DNA from: Deinococcus cellulosilyticus NBRC 106333 = KACC 11606
Lineage (GTDB): Bacteria > Deinococcota > Deinococci > Deinococcales > Deinococcaceae
Assembly: GCF_007990775.1 (NCBI RefSeq)
Contig: NZ_BJXB01000010.1
Location: 1-64,000, forward strand
Length of the DNA: 64,000 nt
Direction: 5' to 3'
Below the pieces are notes generated by a model. The model did no database searches. It saw only the letters and a list, made by a program, of their open reading frames with translations, and was not told the origin of the DNA. Position numbers and translations under genes: made by a program. Positions 33,339 through 41,567 of this stretch are shown here, piece after piece (position 1 is the stretch's first letter; each line of letters begins with the position of its first letter).

Positions 33339-33755
33339 CTAAAGCTCTTCGCTGGGGCGTTTCTGGCCTGAAATGTATTTTTTGATGACTTCCAAAGGTG
33401 CACCGCCTGTTGTGAACAAGGCGTAAGAAGCCGTCCAGAACACAGGTTTTCTATAGAAGTCCGCCAAATGAGCCGCGTGGTTTTTGCGAATCAGGCGGCT
33501 TGTTACGGTTTTCAGATTGTTGATGAACTTGGCAGGCTCAACAGTTGGCGGCGCATCAAACAAGACATGCACATGGTCAGGCTCGCCCGAAAATTCAAGC
33601 AACTCACAGTCCCATTTTTCGCAGAGCTCTTTGGTGATGATTTCCAAATCGGTCAGCATCGCCGCATTGATGCTCTTAAAGCGATATTTGGTCACCAGAA
33701 CCAAGTGGTAAGAAAGGCGGTAAACCCCATGTGAACTGGACTTGAGCTGCCTCAC
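33339..33755 (-). CDS. tnpA: IS200/IS605 Y1 transposase TnpA
   Basis: The 138-residue HUH transposase cuts and joins single-stranded element ends. The HUH motif is PDHVHVL (H61, H63) and the catalytic tyrosine is in VIKKYIS (Y127). The start at GTG 33755 gives the standard N terminus ending ...KSSSHGVYRLSYHLVLVTK; the frame is open further but would overlap tnpB. All key residues are intact, so it could be active. It is divergent from tnpB with 22 bp between starts. Confidence 0.92.
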   Translation of the reverse strand: MRQLKSSSHGVYRLSYHLVLVTKYRFKSINAAMLTDLEIITKELCEKWDCELLEFSGEPDHVHVLFDAPPTVEPAKFINNLKTVTSRLIRKNHAAHLADFYRKPVFWTASYALFTTGGAPLEVIKKYISGQKRPSEEL

Positions 33756-33777
33756 AACCAAATGGTACCATTTCTGT

Positions 33778-34998
33778 ATGGAGACGCGCCAAGTGCGATT
33801 CAAGCTGTACCCCAACCAAGTTCAGAATGAGCAGCTTGAAAGTTGGAATCGGTTGCACTGTGAGTTGTACAACGCCTGCCTCCAGGAACGCCGTGACGCT
33901 TACAAAAAATGCGGTAAATCGTTGACTTACTACGACCAGCAGAACCAGTTGCCTGCCGTGAAAGAGGCCCGTCCTGAATACAAGAAGCTCGGTTCTCAAG
34001 CCTTGCAGGAAACCGTCAGGCGTGTTGACCGTGCGTATCAGGGTTTTTTTCGTAGGGTAAAAAAAGGGGACACCCCTGGTTTCCCGCGCTTCAAATCTGG
34101 ACGCTCGTATGTCGGATTTACCTACCCCGCTTTGGCTGGCTGGAAGTTTGAGCTTGGCGAAACGGGTCAGCATGGCACGCTCAATATCACCCATCTTGGC
34201 ACGATCAAGGCGCGGGGAAAACCTCGGCAATGGGGCGAGATGCGCTGTCTTACCTTGAGCAAGATTGGTGGGGAATGGTACGCCACGATCACGATTCGTT
34301 GCACTCCAAAGCGGCAAGCTGGAATGCTTGCCGCTGGGGTGGACTTTGGGGTAGCGCGTATTGCTTCTTTGAGCGATGGAACTCCCGTAGAAAATCCTCG
34401 GTTCCTGAAAAAGGCGATGAGCAAGCTCAAAACTTTGAGTAGAGAGCTTGCCCGTCGCAAGCGGTTTGGTTCCAACTGGCGGCGCACGAAGGCACAAATC
34501 GCCAAACTGCACGCCAAAGTTGCGAATCAGCGGGCGAATTTTCAGCATCAACTCACCTCAGATTTAGTCAGTCAGTACGGCGTACTGGTGACTGAAGACT
34601 TGAGTATCAAACGGATGACTGCCAAAGGTGGCGCATCCAAGACTGGACTCAATCGGGCCATTCTGGATGTCGGAATGGCGGGAATCATTCAGAAATTAGC
34701 GTGCAAAGCGTCGGAAGCTGGCACACTGTTTCTCTCGGTTCCTACACGTTTGGTCAAACCCAGTCAGACATGCCCCGCCTGCGGCAACCCGTCCAAGAAA
34801 ACGCTTGCCGAGCGTGTCCATAAGTGCGAGTGCGGCTATGCCGAAGATAGGGATGTCGCCGCTGCACAGGTCATGCTTCAGTGGGCCTTAGCCAACTGTC
34901 AGGAACTGGCAGGCAGGGATACGATGGCTGCACCAGGCCGCGTAAGCGAACTGCGAAACCCCGACCAGACCGCGCTCTTTGCGGTTGGTCGTGGGTAG
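33778..34998 (+). CDS. tnpB: TnpB RNA-guided endonuclease
   Basis: The 406-residue protein is a TnpB nuclease, ancestor-like relative of Cas12. The RuvC catalytic residues appear as D189 (GVDFGV), E273 (VTEDLS) and D359 (DRDVAA), at almost the same spacing as ISDra2 TnpB, and a zinc ribbon CPAC...CEC lies between the last two. An N-terminal helix-turn-helix-like region (residues 1-60) is retained. The protein should use an RNA made from the 3' end of its own gene and the right end to cut DNA at TTGAT-flanked sites, keeping the element in place. It appears intact. Confidence 0.92.
   Translation: METRQVRFKLYPNQVQNEQLESWNRLHCELYNACLQERRDAYKKCGKSLTYYDQQNQLPAVKEARPEYKKLGSQALQETVRRVDRAYQGFFRRVKKGDTPGFPRFKSGRSYVGFTYPALAGWKFELGETGQHGTLNITHLGTIKARGKPRQWGEMRCLTLSKIGGEWYATITIRCTPKRQAGMLAAGVDFGVARIASLSDGTPVENPRFLKKAMSKLKTLSRELARRKRFGSNWRRTKAQIAKLHAKVANQRANFQHQLTSDLVSQYGVLVTEDLSIKRMTAKGGASKTGLNRAILDVGMAGIIQKLACKASEAGTLFLSVPTRLVKPSQTCPACGNPSKKTLAERVHKCECGYAEDRDVAAAQVMLQWALANCQELAGRDTMAAPGRVSELRNPDQTALFAVGRG
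34959..34995 (+). ncRNA. Candidate guide-RNA scaffold hairpin at the tnpB 3' end
   Basis: The segment CCCGACCAGACCGC (34960-34973) pairs imperfectly with GCGGTTGGTCGTGGG (34981-34995), inside the end of tnpB and just before the element boundary. In ISDra2 the omega RNA ends here. The exact RNA limits and guide cannot be defined from sequence alone; the guide would be the 15-20 bases beyond the right end. Confidence 0.4.
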
Positions 34999-34999
34999 T

Positions 35000-35845
35000 T
35001 CATAGTCCGTTCTTCCGGTAACCCCGCACATAATCCACTTCCATGACTTTGGGCCAGAGTTCAGGTCTGGACTGTTCATTCAGGTGGGAGGGGATTTCGT
35101 AGATGTTCAGCATGAATTGCATGGGGTATTTAGGAGACTGCTGTATGGTCCTGATTTTGATGTTGTCCACGTAGAAATCCACATGGGTGGGGGTCCAGTC
35201 CACAGCGTAGATGTGGTAGGAGGAGGCGTCTATCGGGAGGGTGTCCACGTGGAATTCGTCCTGCAAGTTGGGGTCGCCGAATGGGTGAATGCCGTAACCC
35301 ACCTCTGCACTGTGTTGGGTCATGCCCTTACCGAAAATCTCGCAGATGCAGATCTCACCGGACTGATCGGGGGTTTCCTCGAAGCCAATCATCCACAGGG
35401 CGGCCATGTAGCCCGGGATGGGCACGGCTTTCAGACGCACTTCGAAGTACCCGTACTGTGGAGTATAGAGCCGCTTGACCTCCTGTTCTTCTTTGACCGT
35501 GACCCCTTTGTTGAAGCGGTGTTGCCCGATGGTGCTTCCCAGGGGTCCTGCGTAGCATCCGGTCTGCAGGGAGGAGACGCGCAGTGGCCCATCGAATTCC
35601 GGGTTCCAGGGTTGCTGGTCCTTTTCAATCAGCAATTGCAGGCTGTTTCCTGTGAGCCTGTACCTTGCCGTAGATTTTGCTCTGGAGCTCCACTGGGGCA
35701 GGTATTGGGGAAGCCAGTTTTCAGGGTTCAGGGTGTCTCCATCAAATTCCTCGGAGAATTCCAGGGTGTAACCGGGTTTCTGTAAGGGGTTGGCAGGCAT
35801 GTCCGAGAGCGTAAAAGTTGAATGGGGGTTGGTGCGTTCCGTCAT
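35000..35845 (-). CDS. GH16-like protein with altered catalytic motif
   Basis: The 281-residue GH16-fold protein has no signal peptide. The usual ExDxxE signature reads EICICE: both glutamates (E164, E169) are kept, but the middle aspartate is cysteine (C166). This departure is shared, as far as I recall, by a subset of actinobacterial GH16 homologues, so it may define a variant mechanism rather than a dead enzyme. TATAGT lies eight bases before the ATG, suggesting a leaderless mRNA. The stop codon coincides with the right end of the IS605-type element, so the last residues (after DYVRGYRK) may come from the junction. Confidence 0.75.
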   Translation of the reverse strand: MTERTNPHSTFTLSDMPANPLQKPGYTLEFSEEFDGDTLNPENWLPQYLPQWSSRAKSTARYRLTGNSLQLLIEKDQQPWNPEFDGPLRVSSLQTGCYAGPLGSTIGQHRFNKGVTVKEEQEVKRLYTPQYGYFEVRLKAVPIPGYMAALWMIGFEETPDQSGEICICEIFGKGMTQHSAEVGYGIHPFGDPNLQDEFHVDTLPIDASSYHIYAVDWTPTHVDFYVDNIKIRTIQQSPKYPMQFMLNIYEIPSHLNEQSRPELWPKVMEVDYVRGYRKNGL

Positions 35846-35911
35846 GGGTTCCCACTATAGCCTGTCTCTCTGGTGCACTTTGAGAGACAGGCACCCCTGA
35901 TTGCACCCGAT

Positions 35912-37204
35912 TCAGCTTCCTGCGGATTGCAGGGTGGGTGTGGATGCACGGGCCAGATGAAAATCCGGGTCAAGCCTCCTGCCACGCTTCTGCACGGCAA
36001 GAATGTCTTTCAGGACCCTCAACCCCCCTTTCTTGCTGGGCATGTACCACAGGAAGAATCCCAGCCTCAAAAGCCAGCCCAGAAATCCAGTGAATTGCAG
36101 CCCATAAAGTTCGGTGATGCCCCTGCCCCAGCCCAGACTGGCGGCCTGTCCCAGTCCAGGGTAACGGAAGGGTTTCAGGGGCCTGCCCTTGATGGCCCGG
36201 GCAATATTGCTGCCTGCGTGCAGGCCCTGTTTCATGGCCCACAGGGCATTCACCGGGCAAGAAGCGTCTCTGAAGGGATGTTTAACGTCAGCGATGTCGC
36301 CCCCTGTCCATACATTCTTGTGCCCCTCAGCCTGCAGAAAAGGGGTGGTGCGCAGTTTGCGTTGAGGGTTGCGTTCCAGCGTTTCCGTTCCAGGCAGGGC
36401 CAGCATGGAGATTCCGGCGGTCACCAGCACCATGTCTGCTTTGAGCAGGTCACCCGTGTGCAGGTTCACCCCTTCAGGCTGAATGTGCTGAATCCTGCAC
36501 CCGTACTTCACCTTCACTTCCAGGTTTTGCAGTTCACGGGTGGCCCAGTCTGCGAGGTGCTGAAAGTCAGGCTGCAGCGCTTCCAGCAGGACTTTTCCAG
36601 AGTGGAGCAGGGTGATGGTGGGCCGCTTCAGTTCCGGGCGGCCCTGGTACCTGTCACGGAGCAGTTCGGCCAGGGCAGCAGCACACTCCACCCCTGCGAA
36701 GCCTCCTCCGATCACTGCAATGCGGCCCAGGCATGGTCCTCCCTGCAAGTGATCTGCAATGCGCTCGTGCAGTTCTGCACGGAATTTCTGCATGTGCAGG
36801 GTGTCTTTCAGGCACCATCCATGCTGCTCAAGGCCCTCAATGCGCTCGAAAGGGTCACGGGACCCCAGACCAAAAAACACATGGTCATAACGCAGGATCT
36901 CAGGACCATTGGGCGTTTGCACAGTCACCTGCTGGTTGGTGAGGTCCACATGCTGCACGCTCCCGATCAGCTGCCGGATTCTGGAATCTGGCAGGATTTC
37001 TTTGAGGGGGGTGAGGGTGTGCTGCAGGGGGATCAGGCCTCCAAGCACTTCGGTGGTCCACCCGTGAAAGGTGTGGTAGGGGTCTCTGGAGACCAATGTG
37101 AGTTCAACTTCTTTTCTGGAGAGCTCTCCAGGGAGCATTTTCACGATTTTCTTGCACGCTTCGATGCCTGCGTAACCTCCACCCAGAATCACCACGCGCT
37201 GCAT
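35912..37204 (-). CDS. Type II NADH dehydrogenase-like flavoprotein
   Basis: The 430-residue FAD/NAD(P)-binding oxidoreductase has two dinucleotide-binding motifs, GGGYAGIEA near the N terminus and VIGGGFAGVECAA near residue 165, and a C-terminal amphipathic membrane segment (GLQFTGFLGWLLRLGFFLWY). These are the marks of NDH-2, which passes electrons from NADH to quinone without pumping protons. I place the start at ATG 37204, which overlaps the stop of the upstream gene (TGATG); the frame runs five codons further. Coupling to the acyl-ACP-reductase-like gene suggests joint redox function. Confidence 0.88.
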   Translation of the reverse strand: MQRVVILGGGYAGIEACKKIVKMLPGELSRKEVELTLVSRDPYHTFHGWTTEVLGGLIPLQHTLTPLKEILPDSRIRQLIGSVQHVDLTNQQVTVQTPNGPEILRYDHVFFGLGSRDPFERIEGLEQHGWCLKDTLHMQKFRAELHERIADHLQGGPCLGRIAVIGGGFAGVECAAALAELLRDRYQGRPELKRPTITLLHSGKVLLEALQPDFQHLADWATRELQNLEVKVKYGCRIQHIQPEGVNLHTGDLLKADMVLVTAGISMLALPGTETLERNPQRKLRTTPFLQAEGHKNVWTGGDIADVKHPFRDASCPVNALWAMKQGLHAGSNIARAIKGRPLKPFRYPGLGQAASLGWGRGITELYGLQFTGFLGWLLRLGFFLWYMPSKKGGLRVLKDILAVQKRGRRLDPDFHLARASTPTLQSAGS

Positions 37205-38277
37205 CAGCCCACCTGCCATGCCAGGTTCTCGGGGGAGACTTCAGGCTCCAGCAGCCTGCCAAAGGAACGAAAAGGGGCAAGACGGAACCCGAACTGCTGG
37301 TGTTTGACTGCCAGATCCAGCATCATGCTGGCCTGCTGTGCTGTGGGGTGACCAATGCTGAAGTGCCCCTGGTGACCGTTCAGGGAGAGCAGCAGGGTCT
37401 CGGCCAGGCAGGCGTAAATCAGGTTTCTGGCCAGTCCGATGGTGCCCTGCATGCGCATCCCGGTCATTTCCACCAGTCCACCATCAACCACCGTGACATC
37501 CGGGCGTTCTGTGAGGAGGGTCGGATCGGTGTTTCTGGGCTGGGTGTCGTCCAGCACCCATGCGCCTTTTTTGAGGTGTTCGGATTTCAGCACGGCGTCC
37601 GAAGCACTGGTGAGGAGCACCACCAGATCGGCCTTTTTCACCTGCATCATGTCGGTGGTCACATCGATGTCCACATCCTGGCCTGCCACTTCTGCTTTCA
37701 GGTGTTCCAGACGCTCCAGGTTACGGGCCACCAGGGTCATGCTGCTGCAGGTGCCCTTCTGGACCAGCAGGCGCACCAGGCAGCTTCCCACACTGCCCGA
37801 GGCCCCGACGATGGCCACATGGGCGTGTCTGCCGATGCTGGACAGGATGCGTTCCATCCCCATCCAGGTCATGGCTGCAGTGAAGGCGTTGCCGTTGGTG
37901 ACCCCGATGTCCGTCCGGTCCGCAAAAATCCGACCTCCGTCTGACACAGGGGCGGTCAGGGCACCCAGTCCCACCACGGTGGCTCCCCGTGAACGTGCCA
38001 TCTCCACGGCTTCTTTCACCCGGGCCTGCACCTCTGGCCTGGGAAGCTGCAAAAGCTGGCGGGCACTGAGGGGCACGGTGATCAGTTCCCCCTCGGCCTC
38101 GGTTCCAAGCTGGATGCGGCCCGAGACCAGAGGCCGCACCGGGAGCCTGCGCAGCAGGGTTTCGTAGAAACTGTTGGGCAGGTGACGCAGTGGGGACCAG
38201 AACAGGTCGCCGAGGTCCTGGGCGACCTGCACGCGGGGGTGAATCAGGAATGCAAATCTTCTGGGGGTGGAGTTCAT
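37204..38277 (-). CDS. Acyl-ACP reductase-like Rossmann protein
   Basis: The 357-residue protein resembles long-chain fatty acyl-ACP (acyl-CoA) reductase of cyanobacteria in overall plan: an N-terminal domain, the region GLGALTAPVSDGGRIF and a Rossmann motif VGASGSVGSCLVRLL (about residues 153-167), then DGGLVEMTG. AAR makes fatty aldehydes from acyl-ACP with NADPH. The match is by eye and the neighbouring aldehyde-deformylating oxygenase seen in cyanobacteria is absent, so a related dehydrogenase role is equally possible. It is first in a two-gene operon with the NDH-2-like protein. Confidence 0.65.
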   Translation of the reverse strand: MNSTPRRFAFLIHPRVQVAQDLGDLFWSPLRHLPNSFYETLLRRLPVRPLVSGRIQLGTEAEGELITVPLSARQLLQLPRPEVQARVKEAVEMARSRGATVVGLGALTAPVSDGGRIFADRTDIGVTNGNAFTAAMTWMGMERILSSIGRHAHVAIVGASGSVGSCLVRLLVQKGTCSSMTLVARNLERLEHLKAEVAGQDVDIDVTTDMMQVKKADLVVLLTSASDAVLKSEHLKKGAWVLDDTQPRNTDPTLLTERPDVTVVDGGLVEMTGMRMQGTIGLARNLIYACLAETLLLSLNGHQGHFSIGHPTAQQASMMLDLAVKHQQFGFRLAPFRSFGRLLEPEVSPENLAWQVG

Positions 38278-38581
38278 GTTTTCCTCGCTGTTTGAAGCAT
38301 GAAAATCCAGTCCGCTCAGCTCTGGCTGAGCGGTGGGCGGGGCGATGGCAATGGGGTGGGACAGGGCAGTGCAATTCTTGTGCCCACGGGTCCAATGAAG
38401 TTGTCAGAAATCCAGCGAACCCTTTCATGGAAGTGGTCGCCTTCTGAATGCAAGGTAACATCTTCTTTACAGCTGGCATGTGTCGGCAGGCACAGGCGGG
38501 GGGTGGAAACCTGTAAATTGGTCCGCTTTGTTGCGCTGGATTGGACCTGTTCCGTCTGAAAAGTCCCTCCTATATTGAGTC
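38278..38581. promoter_or_regulatory. Divergent promoter region with a 9-bp hairpin
   Basis: CCGCTCAGC (38312-38320) and GCTGAGCGG (38325-38333) form a perfect hairpin 35 bp before the leftward gene, followed on that strand by ACTGGATTTTC; it may act as an attenuator. On the right, TATATT (38571-38576) is five bases before the ATG at 38582, a likely leaderless promoter. No gene is seen. Confidence 0.45.
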
Positions 38582-39430
38582 ATGACCATTGATCAGCATT
38601 CAAAAGCACAGGTTTTCAAGGCCCTTCATGAAAAGGACGGCACTTTTGTCATTCCCAACCCCTGGGATGCCGGGACAGCCCGACTTTTGACCAGCCTGGG
38701 GTTCCCGGCACTCGCAACCACCAGTGCGGGTCTGGCATGGTCTCTGGGGATGCCAGATGGAGCAGGGGCCTTTTCAAGGGATCAGGCCATCGAGAACGTG
38801 AGGCAAATTGCCCAGGCCACCCCCCTCCCAGTGTCTGCAGATTTTGAAAACGGCTATGGACACACCCCCGAGGAGGTCGCAGAAGGCATCCGGAAAGTGG
38901 CACTGGAAGGTGGGGCGGTGGGGGCTTCCATTGAAGACGCAACCAGTGTGTCTGGAAGTGCTCCAATATACGATTTTCAGCTGGCTGTGGAGCGCATTCA
39001 TGCAGCTGTGGAGGCTGCCCGCACCCTGCCTTTTCCTTTTGTGCTGGTGGCCCGTGCAGAGAATTTCTGTCATGGCATCACGGACATGGAAGACACCCTG
39101 CGCCGTCTTAAAGCCTATGAGGCGGCTGGAGCAGATGTGCTGTTTGCCCCGGGCATCAAAACACTGGATCAGGTGCGTGAGGTGTGTCAGGCTGTGCAAA
39201 AGCCCGTGAATGTCAATGCAGGGATCATGAATGCTCCCTGGACTGTTGCAGAACTCTCAGAGGCTGGAGTGAAGCGCATCAGTCTGGGCGCTGGATTGGT
39301 GCGGGTGGCTCTGGCAAGCTTTGTGCAGGCCGCTCAGGAGTTGCAGAAGGCAGGGTCTTTTTCTTTCATGAAGGATGCAGGAAAGGTGAACCTCACGGAC
39401 CTGATGTTTAAAGAGCACATTCCCAGGTAA
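38582..39430 (+). CDS. Isocitrate lyase/PEP mutase superfamily protein
   Basis: The 282-residue protein is a TIM-barrel member of the ICL/PEP-mutase superfamily. Metal and substrate segments include DFENGYGHTPEEV, GASIEDATS and LVARAEN. The KKCGH loop of true isocitrate and methylisocitrate lyases is absent, so a carboxyvinyl-phosphonate-type or oxaloacetate-decarboxylase/2,3-dimethylmalate-lyase-like activity is more likely. TATATT lies five bases before the ATG with no ribosome-binding site. It stands alone. Confidence 0.85.
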   Translation: MTIDQHSKAQVFKALHEKDGTFVIPNPWDAGTARLLTSLGFPALATTSAGLAWSLGMPDGAGAFSRDQAIENVRQIAQATPLPVSADFENGYGHTPEEVAEGIRKVALEGGAVGASIEDATSVSGSAPIYDFQLAVERIHAAVEAARTLPFPFVLVARAENFCHGITDMEDTLRRLKAYEAAGADVLFAPGIKTLDQVREVCQAVQKPVNVNAGIMNAPWTVAELSEAGVKRISLGAGLVRVALASFVQAAQELQKAGSFSFMKDAGKVNLTDLMFKEHIPR

Positions 39431-39456
39431 AAAAACCAGATGTTTGATTGATATTC

Positions 39457-39482
39457 GCCAGAAGCACTGCAGTGCTTCTGGC
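39457..39482. repeat. 26-bp perfect palindrome between convergent genes
   Basis: GCCAGAAGCACTG is followed directly by its exact complement, giving a 26-bp palindrome with no loop. There is no adjacent T run on either strand. It may stall transcription from both sides, or be a protein-binding site or a remnant of a mobile repeat. Confidence 0.6.
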
Positions 39483-39546
39483 TGAGCAAAATGTGAGCTA
39501 CAGTCAGGCCATCCAGACCGCGTACAGTTCTTTTTGCGTGGATCAA

Positions 39547-40512
39547 TCAAGGACTGACCTGAGGGTTCAGCAAGCCATCTTGCAGGGTTGCCCTCAGGTG
39601 CAGTTGTCTGTCTTTGACAATTCCTGTGCAGTAAAAGGGCTGTCTGATCCGCTGGCTTCCTTCCTGACTCTGGACTTCACCCTGCAGGGCCAGGATGCCG
39701 TTGCGGTAGTAAAGGGGTTTCTGGAGGGGACCAAATTGCACATTCTGTGCACCAGACAGGGAGGTTTTCAACTGGTTCATGCAGCCCGTTTGCATCAGGT
39801 CAGCTTTGAGGTTTGCTGCAGGCAAATGGGCCGAGGCCGAGAGATAGACGGTGTAGGGTTCCAGAACAGGAGTGGCGTCCTGATACGCAAATCCAAGGGC
39901 TTCTGCTTCCTTGCGTCCCAGCACCTCAGCAGAGGAAACCAGATTGTCTCCTGGGCCGGAGATTCTGGCTCCAGGAGGTCCCTGAAAAGTCACCTCATTC
40001 AGAAACCCCGCAGCAGCGTCTGCGGGGCTGCTGGACTGGGGTGCCTGTGCCCCTGTGGGCCGGAGGGTTGATGCGTCCAGCACCGAGTGATCCACAACCT
40101 GAGTTTCACCAAAGAACCCTCCAGGTTTGGGTCGGGGTGGGTTGAGCACCCTTCCTGTCTGGTAATCCAGCAGCAACAGGTGCAGTTTGTCCATGGAAAA
40201 CAGTTTGCGGGCATCCTCTTCTGCAACCAGCAGGCGTCCGTAATACCAGAAAGGCACCTGGGACAGGGCGACTTGCTGCCCGTTCACAAGAGCAAAGTCT
40301 TTCTGGAACACCCGGATGGACTGCTGTCCTTTTTTGAACAGATAGCCCTCCCCTTCTCCTGAATGCTGGGTCAAAGACAATTGCCACCCTGCCTCCGAAC
40401 CCAGGGTGCTGAGGACCACAAGGCGTTGTTCCCCTCGAACATACACCTGAACTTCGGCCAGGGCAGGGGAAGACAGCAGCAAAATCAGGCTGATCAGACG
40501 GAACGACTTCAT
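39547..40512 (-). CDS. Secreted protein of unknown function
   Basis: The 321-residue protein has a signal peptide (SFRLISLILLLSSPALA) and a mature N-terminal domain with the pattern of copper-amine-oxidase-N-like or PEGA-like small beta domains (VQVYVRGEQRLVVLST, VNGQQVALSQVPFWYYGRLLV). A proline/serine linker at about 165-180 precedes a C-terminal domain with two cysteines. ATG 40512 is preferred to 40530; TACCAT eight bases ahead may be its -10 element. I do not recognise the family as a whole. Confidence 0.7.
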   Translation of the reverse strand: MKSFRLISLILLLSSPALAEVQVYVRGEQRLVVLSTLGSEAGWQLSLTQHSGEGEGYLFKKGQQSIRVFQKDFALVNGQQVALSQVPFWYYGRLLVAEEDARKLFSMDKLHLLLLDYQTGRVLNPPRPKPGGFFGETQVVDHSVLDASTLRPTGAQAPQSSSPADAAAGFLNEVTFQGPPGARISGPGDNLVSSAEVLGRKEAEALGFAYQDATPVLEPYTVYLSASAHLPAANLKADLMQTGCMNQLKTSLSGAQNVQFGPLQKPLYYRNGILALQGEVQSQEGSQRIRQPFYCTGIVKDRQLHLRATLQDGLLNPQVSP

Positions 40513-40751
40513 GTGGGTCGATGGTATCATGCCGGGGGTTGTGCAAAGTGTTTTTGCTGCTGTCCAGGGGGTTTTCCTGTGGTTTTCTGTTGCTTAGCCC
40601 TGGGTTCTGGGGTGGAATGCAGGGCACCAACAGCTGCTGTTCATGCGATCCCATGACATCTGTTCTGTACGATGCCCCATAGATCCGATTCAGGGGTCGC
40701 GGTAAGGTCAAGGTGTTTCGGTGGAGAAAACACCGCACAGCAGGAGGCTGT

Positions 40752-40895
40752 ATGGACGAAAAAAACCAAATGCCTGTGCCCCAGGACACAGCAGCAAAAG
40801 ACAGGCTGAGAGGCTACGAGGCCCCAAAGCTTCGCAAGCATGGCAAGTGGAACAGGGTCACCACCCAGGTGATCAGCATTCCCATCGATCCCTGA
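40752..40895 (+). CDS. RiPP-precursor-like peptide, YxxPxLxxxGxW family (copy 2)
   Basis: A 47-residue peptide with a strong AGGAGG five bases before the ATG and a terminator 43 bp after the stop. Residues 22-33 read YEAPKLRKHGKW, the shared Y-x-x-P-x-L-x3-G-x-W motif, followed by a 14-residue tail ending SIPIDP. The leader part is charged and acidic/basic mixed, as in lasso and other RiPP leaders. No cyclase, protease or PqqD/RRE-like protein is encoded nearby, so it is an orphan. A non-RiPP role, such as a small regulatory peptide, remains possible. Confidence 0.65.
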   Translation: MDEKNQMPVPQDTAAKDRLRGYEAPKLRKHGKWNRVTTQVISIPIDP

Positions 40896-40937
40896 GGGCT
40901 GCTTTACAACAATTCAGGACAGCTTTGCTGCATCCTC

Positions 40938-40963
40938 ACCACTCCAGCCAGGAGTGGTTTTTA
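40938..40963 (+). terminator. Terminator after RiPP-like peptide copy 2
   Basis: ACCACTCC pairs with GGAGTGGT around five bases and is followed by TTTTTA. Confidence 0.85.
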
Positions 40964-41008
40964 TGTGCATCTTGTTCTGTTAAATACAGAATAGGATAGA
41001 ATGATTTC

Positions 41009-41359
41009 ATGATTGCCGATGCTTCAACCACCCTCAACATGATCCGTTTTGAACTCCTGCTGGCACAAAGACAACTGCAACAGGCTCACCCACAGGGCCA
41101 TCGCAGCTGCCTGGATGCACTCTGGAAGGTGTATTGCCTTGCTCAGCCCCACACCAGACGCGAAGACAACAAGATGCCCTTTTCAGACCTTCCACAGCCC
41201 ATTGCCAACCCCAGGCACTGGCAGGACGGGGCCGCGAAAGCCCGATCCATTGTGCAGGAAGCCCTGAACCTTCACCAGCACATGCAGCAGGGAAAAATGG
41301 GATGGGCCAGCTGGAATGCCCTGGCAGACCACATGCTGGACGCTTTGAACCTGCTGTGA
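41009..41359 (+). CDS. Hypothetical 116-aa helical protein
   Basis: The 116-residue protein is predicted to be almost entirely helical and soluble (NMIRFELLLAQRQLQQ, GAAKARSIVQEALNLHQHMQQG). It lies between two RiPP-like peptide genes. TAGAAT (40997-41002) is six bases before the ATG, so the mRNA is probably leaderless. It does not resemble a leader-binding (PqqD-like), protease or cyclase protein. Function unknown; its position invites a test for a link to the peptides. Confidence 0.65.
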   Translation: MIADASTTLNMIRFELLLAQRQLQQAHPQGHRSCLDALWKVYCLAQPHTRREDNKMPFSDLPQPIANPRHWQDGAAKARSIVQEALNLHQHMQQGKMGWASWNALADHMLDALNLL

Positions 41360-41567
41360 CCTTCAGCATTGAACACCTGATCTTCCAGCACATCACCCAT
41401 CAGGAAAGGAGACCTGTATTCCATGTTCTTTTGCTCAAAACGTCAATGAGGATTTAACACATGGTCAAGTGAACACAGTATGATGTTTCTGGGAAAACAT
41501 GCCAACGTATTACACAATCCGGAATCATGACCGGCTGCTGTGCGGGTGTGACCTTGAGGAGGAAAGA

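Larger units (their letters stand above)
33307..35003. mobile_element. IS200/IS605-family element with divergent tnpA and tnpB
   Basis: The element carries a Y1 transposase gene and an RNA-guided nuclease-type tnpB gene, transcribed outward. TTGAT at 33302-33306, the pentamer targeted by the Deinococcus element ISDra2, directly precedes the proposed left end, followed by a hairpin of 7 bp (33318-33324 with 33328-33334). At the right, an imperfect hairpin spans 34959-34995. The right boundary is not certain. Such elements have no terminal inverted repeats and make no target duplication. Confidence 0.65.
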
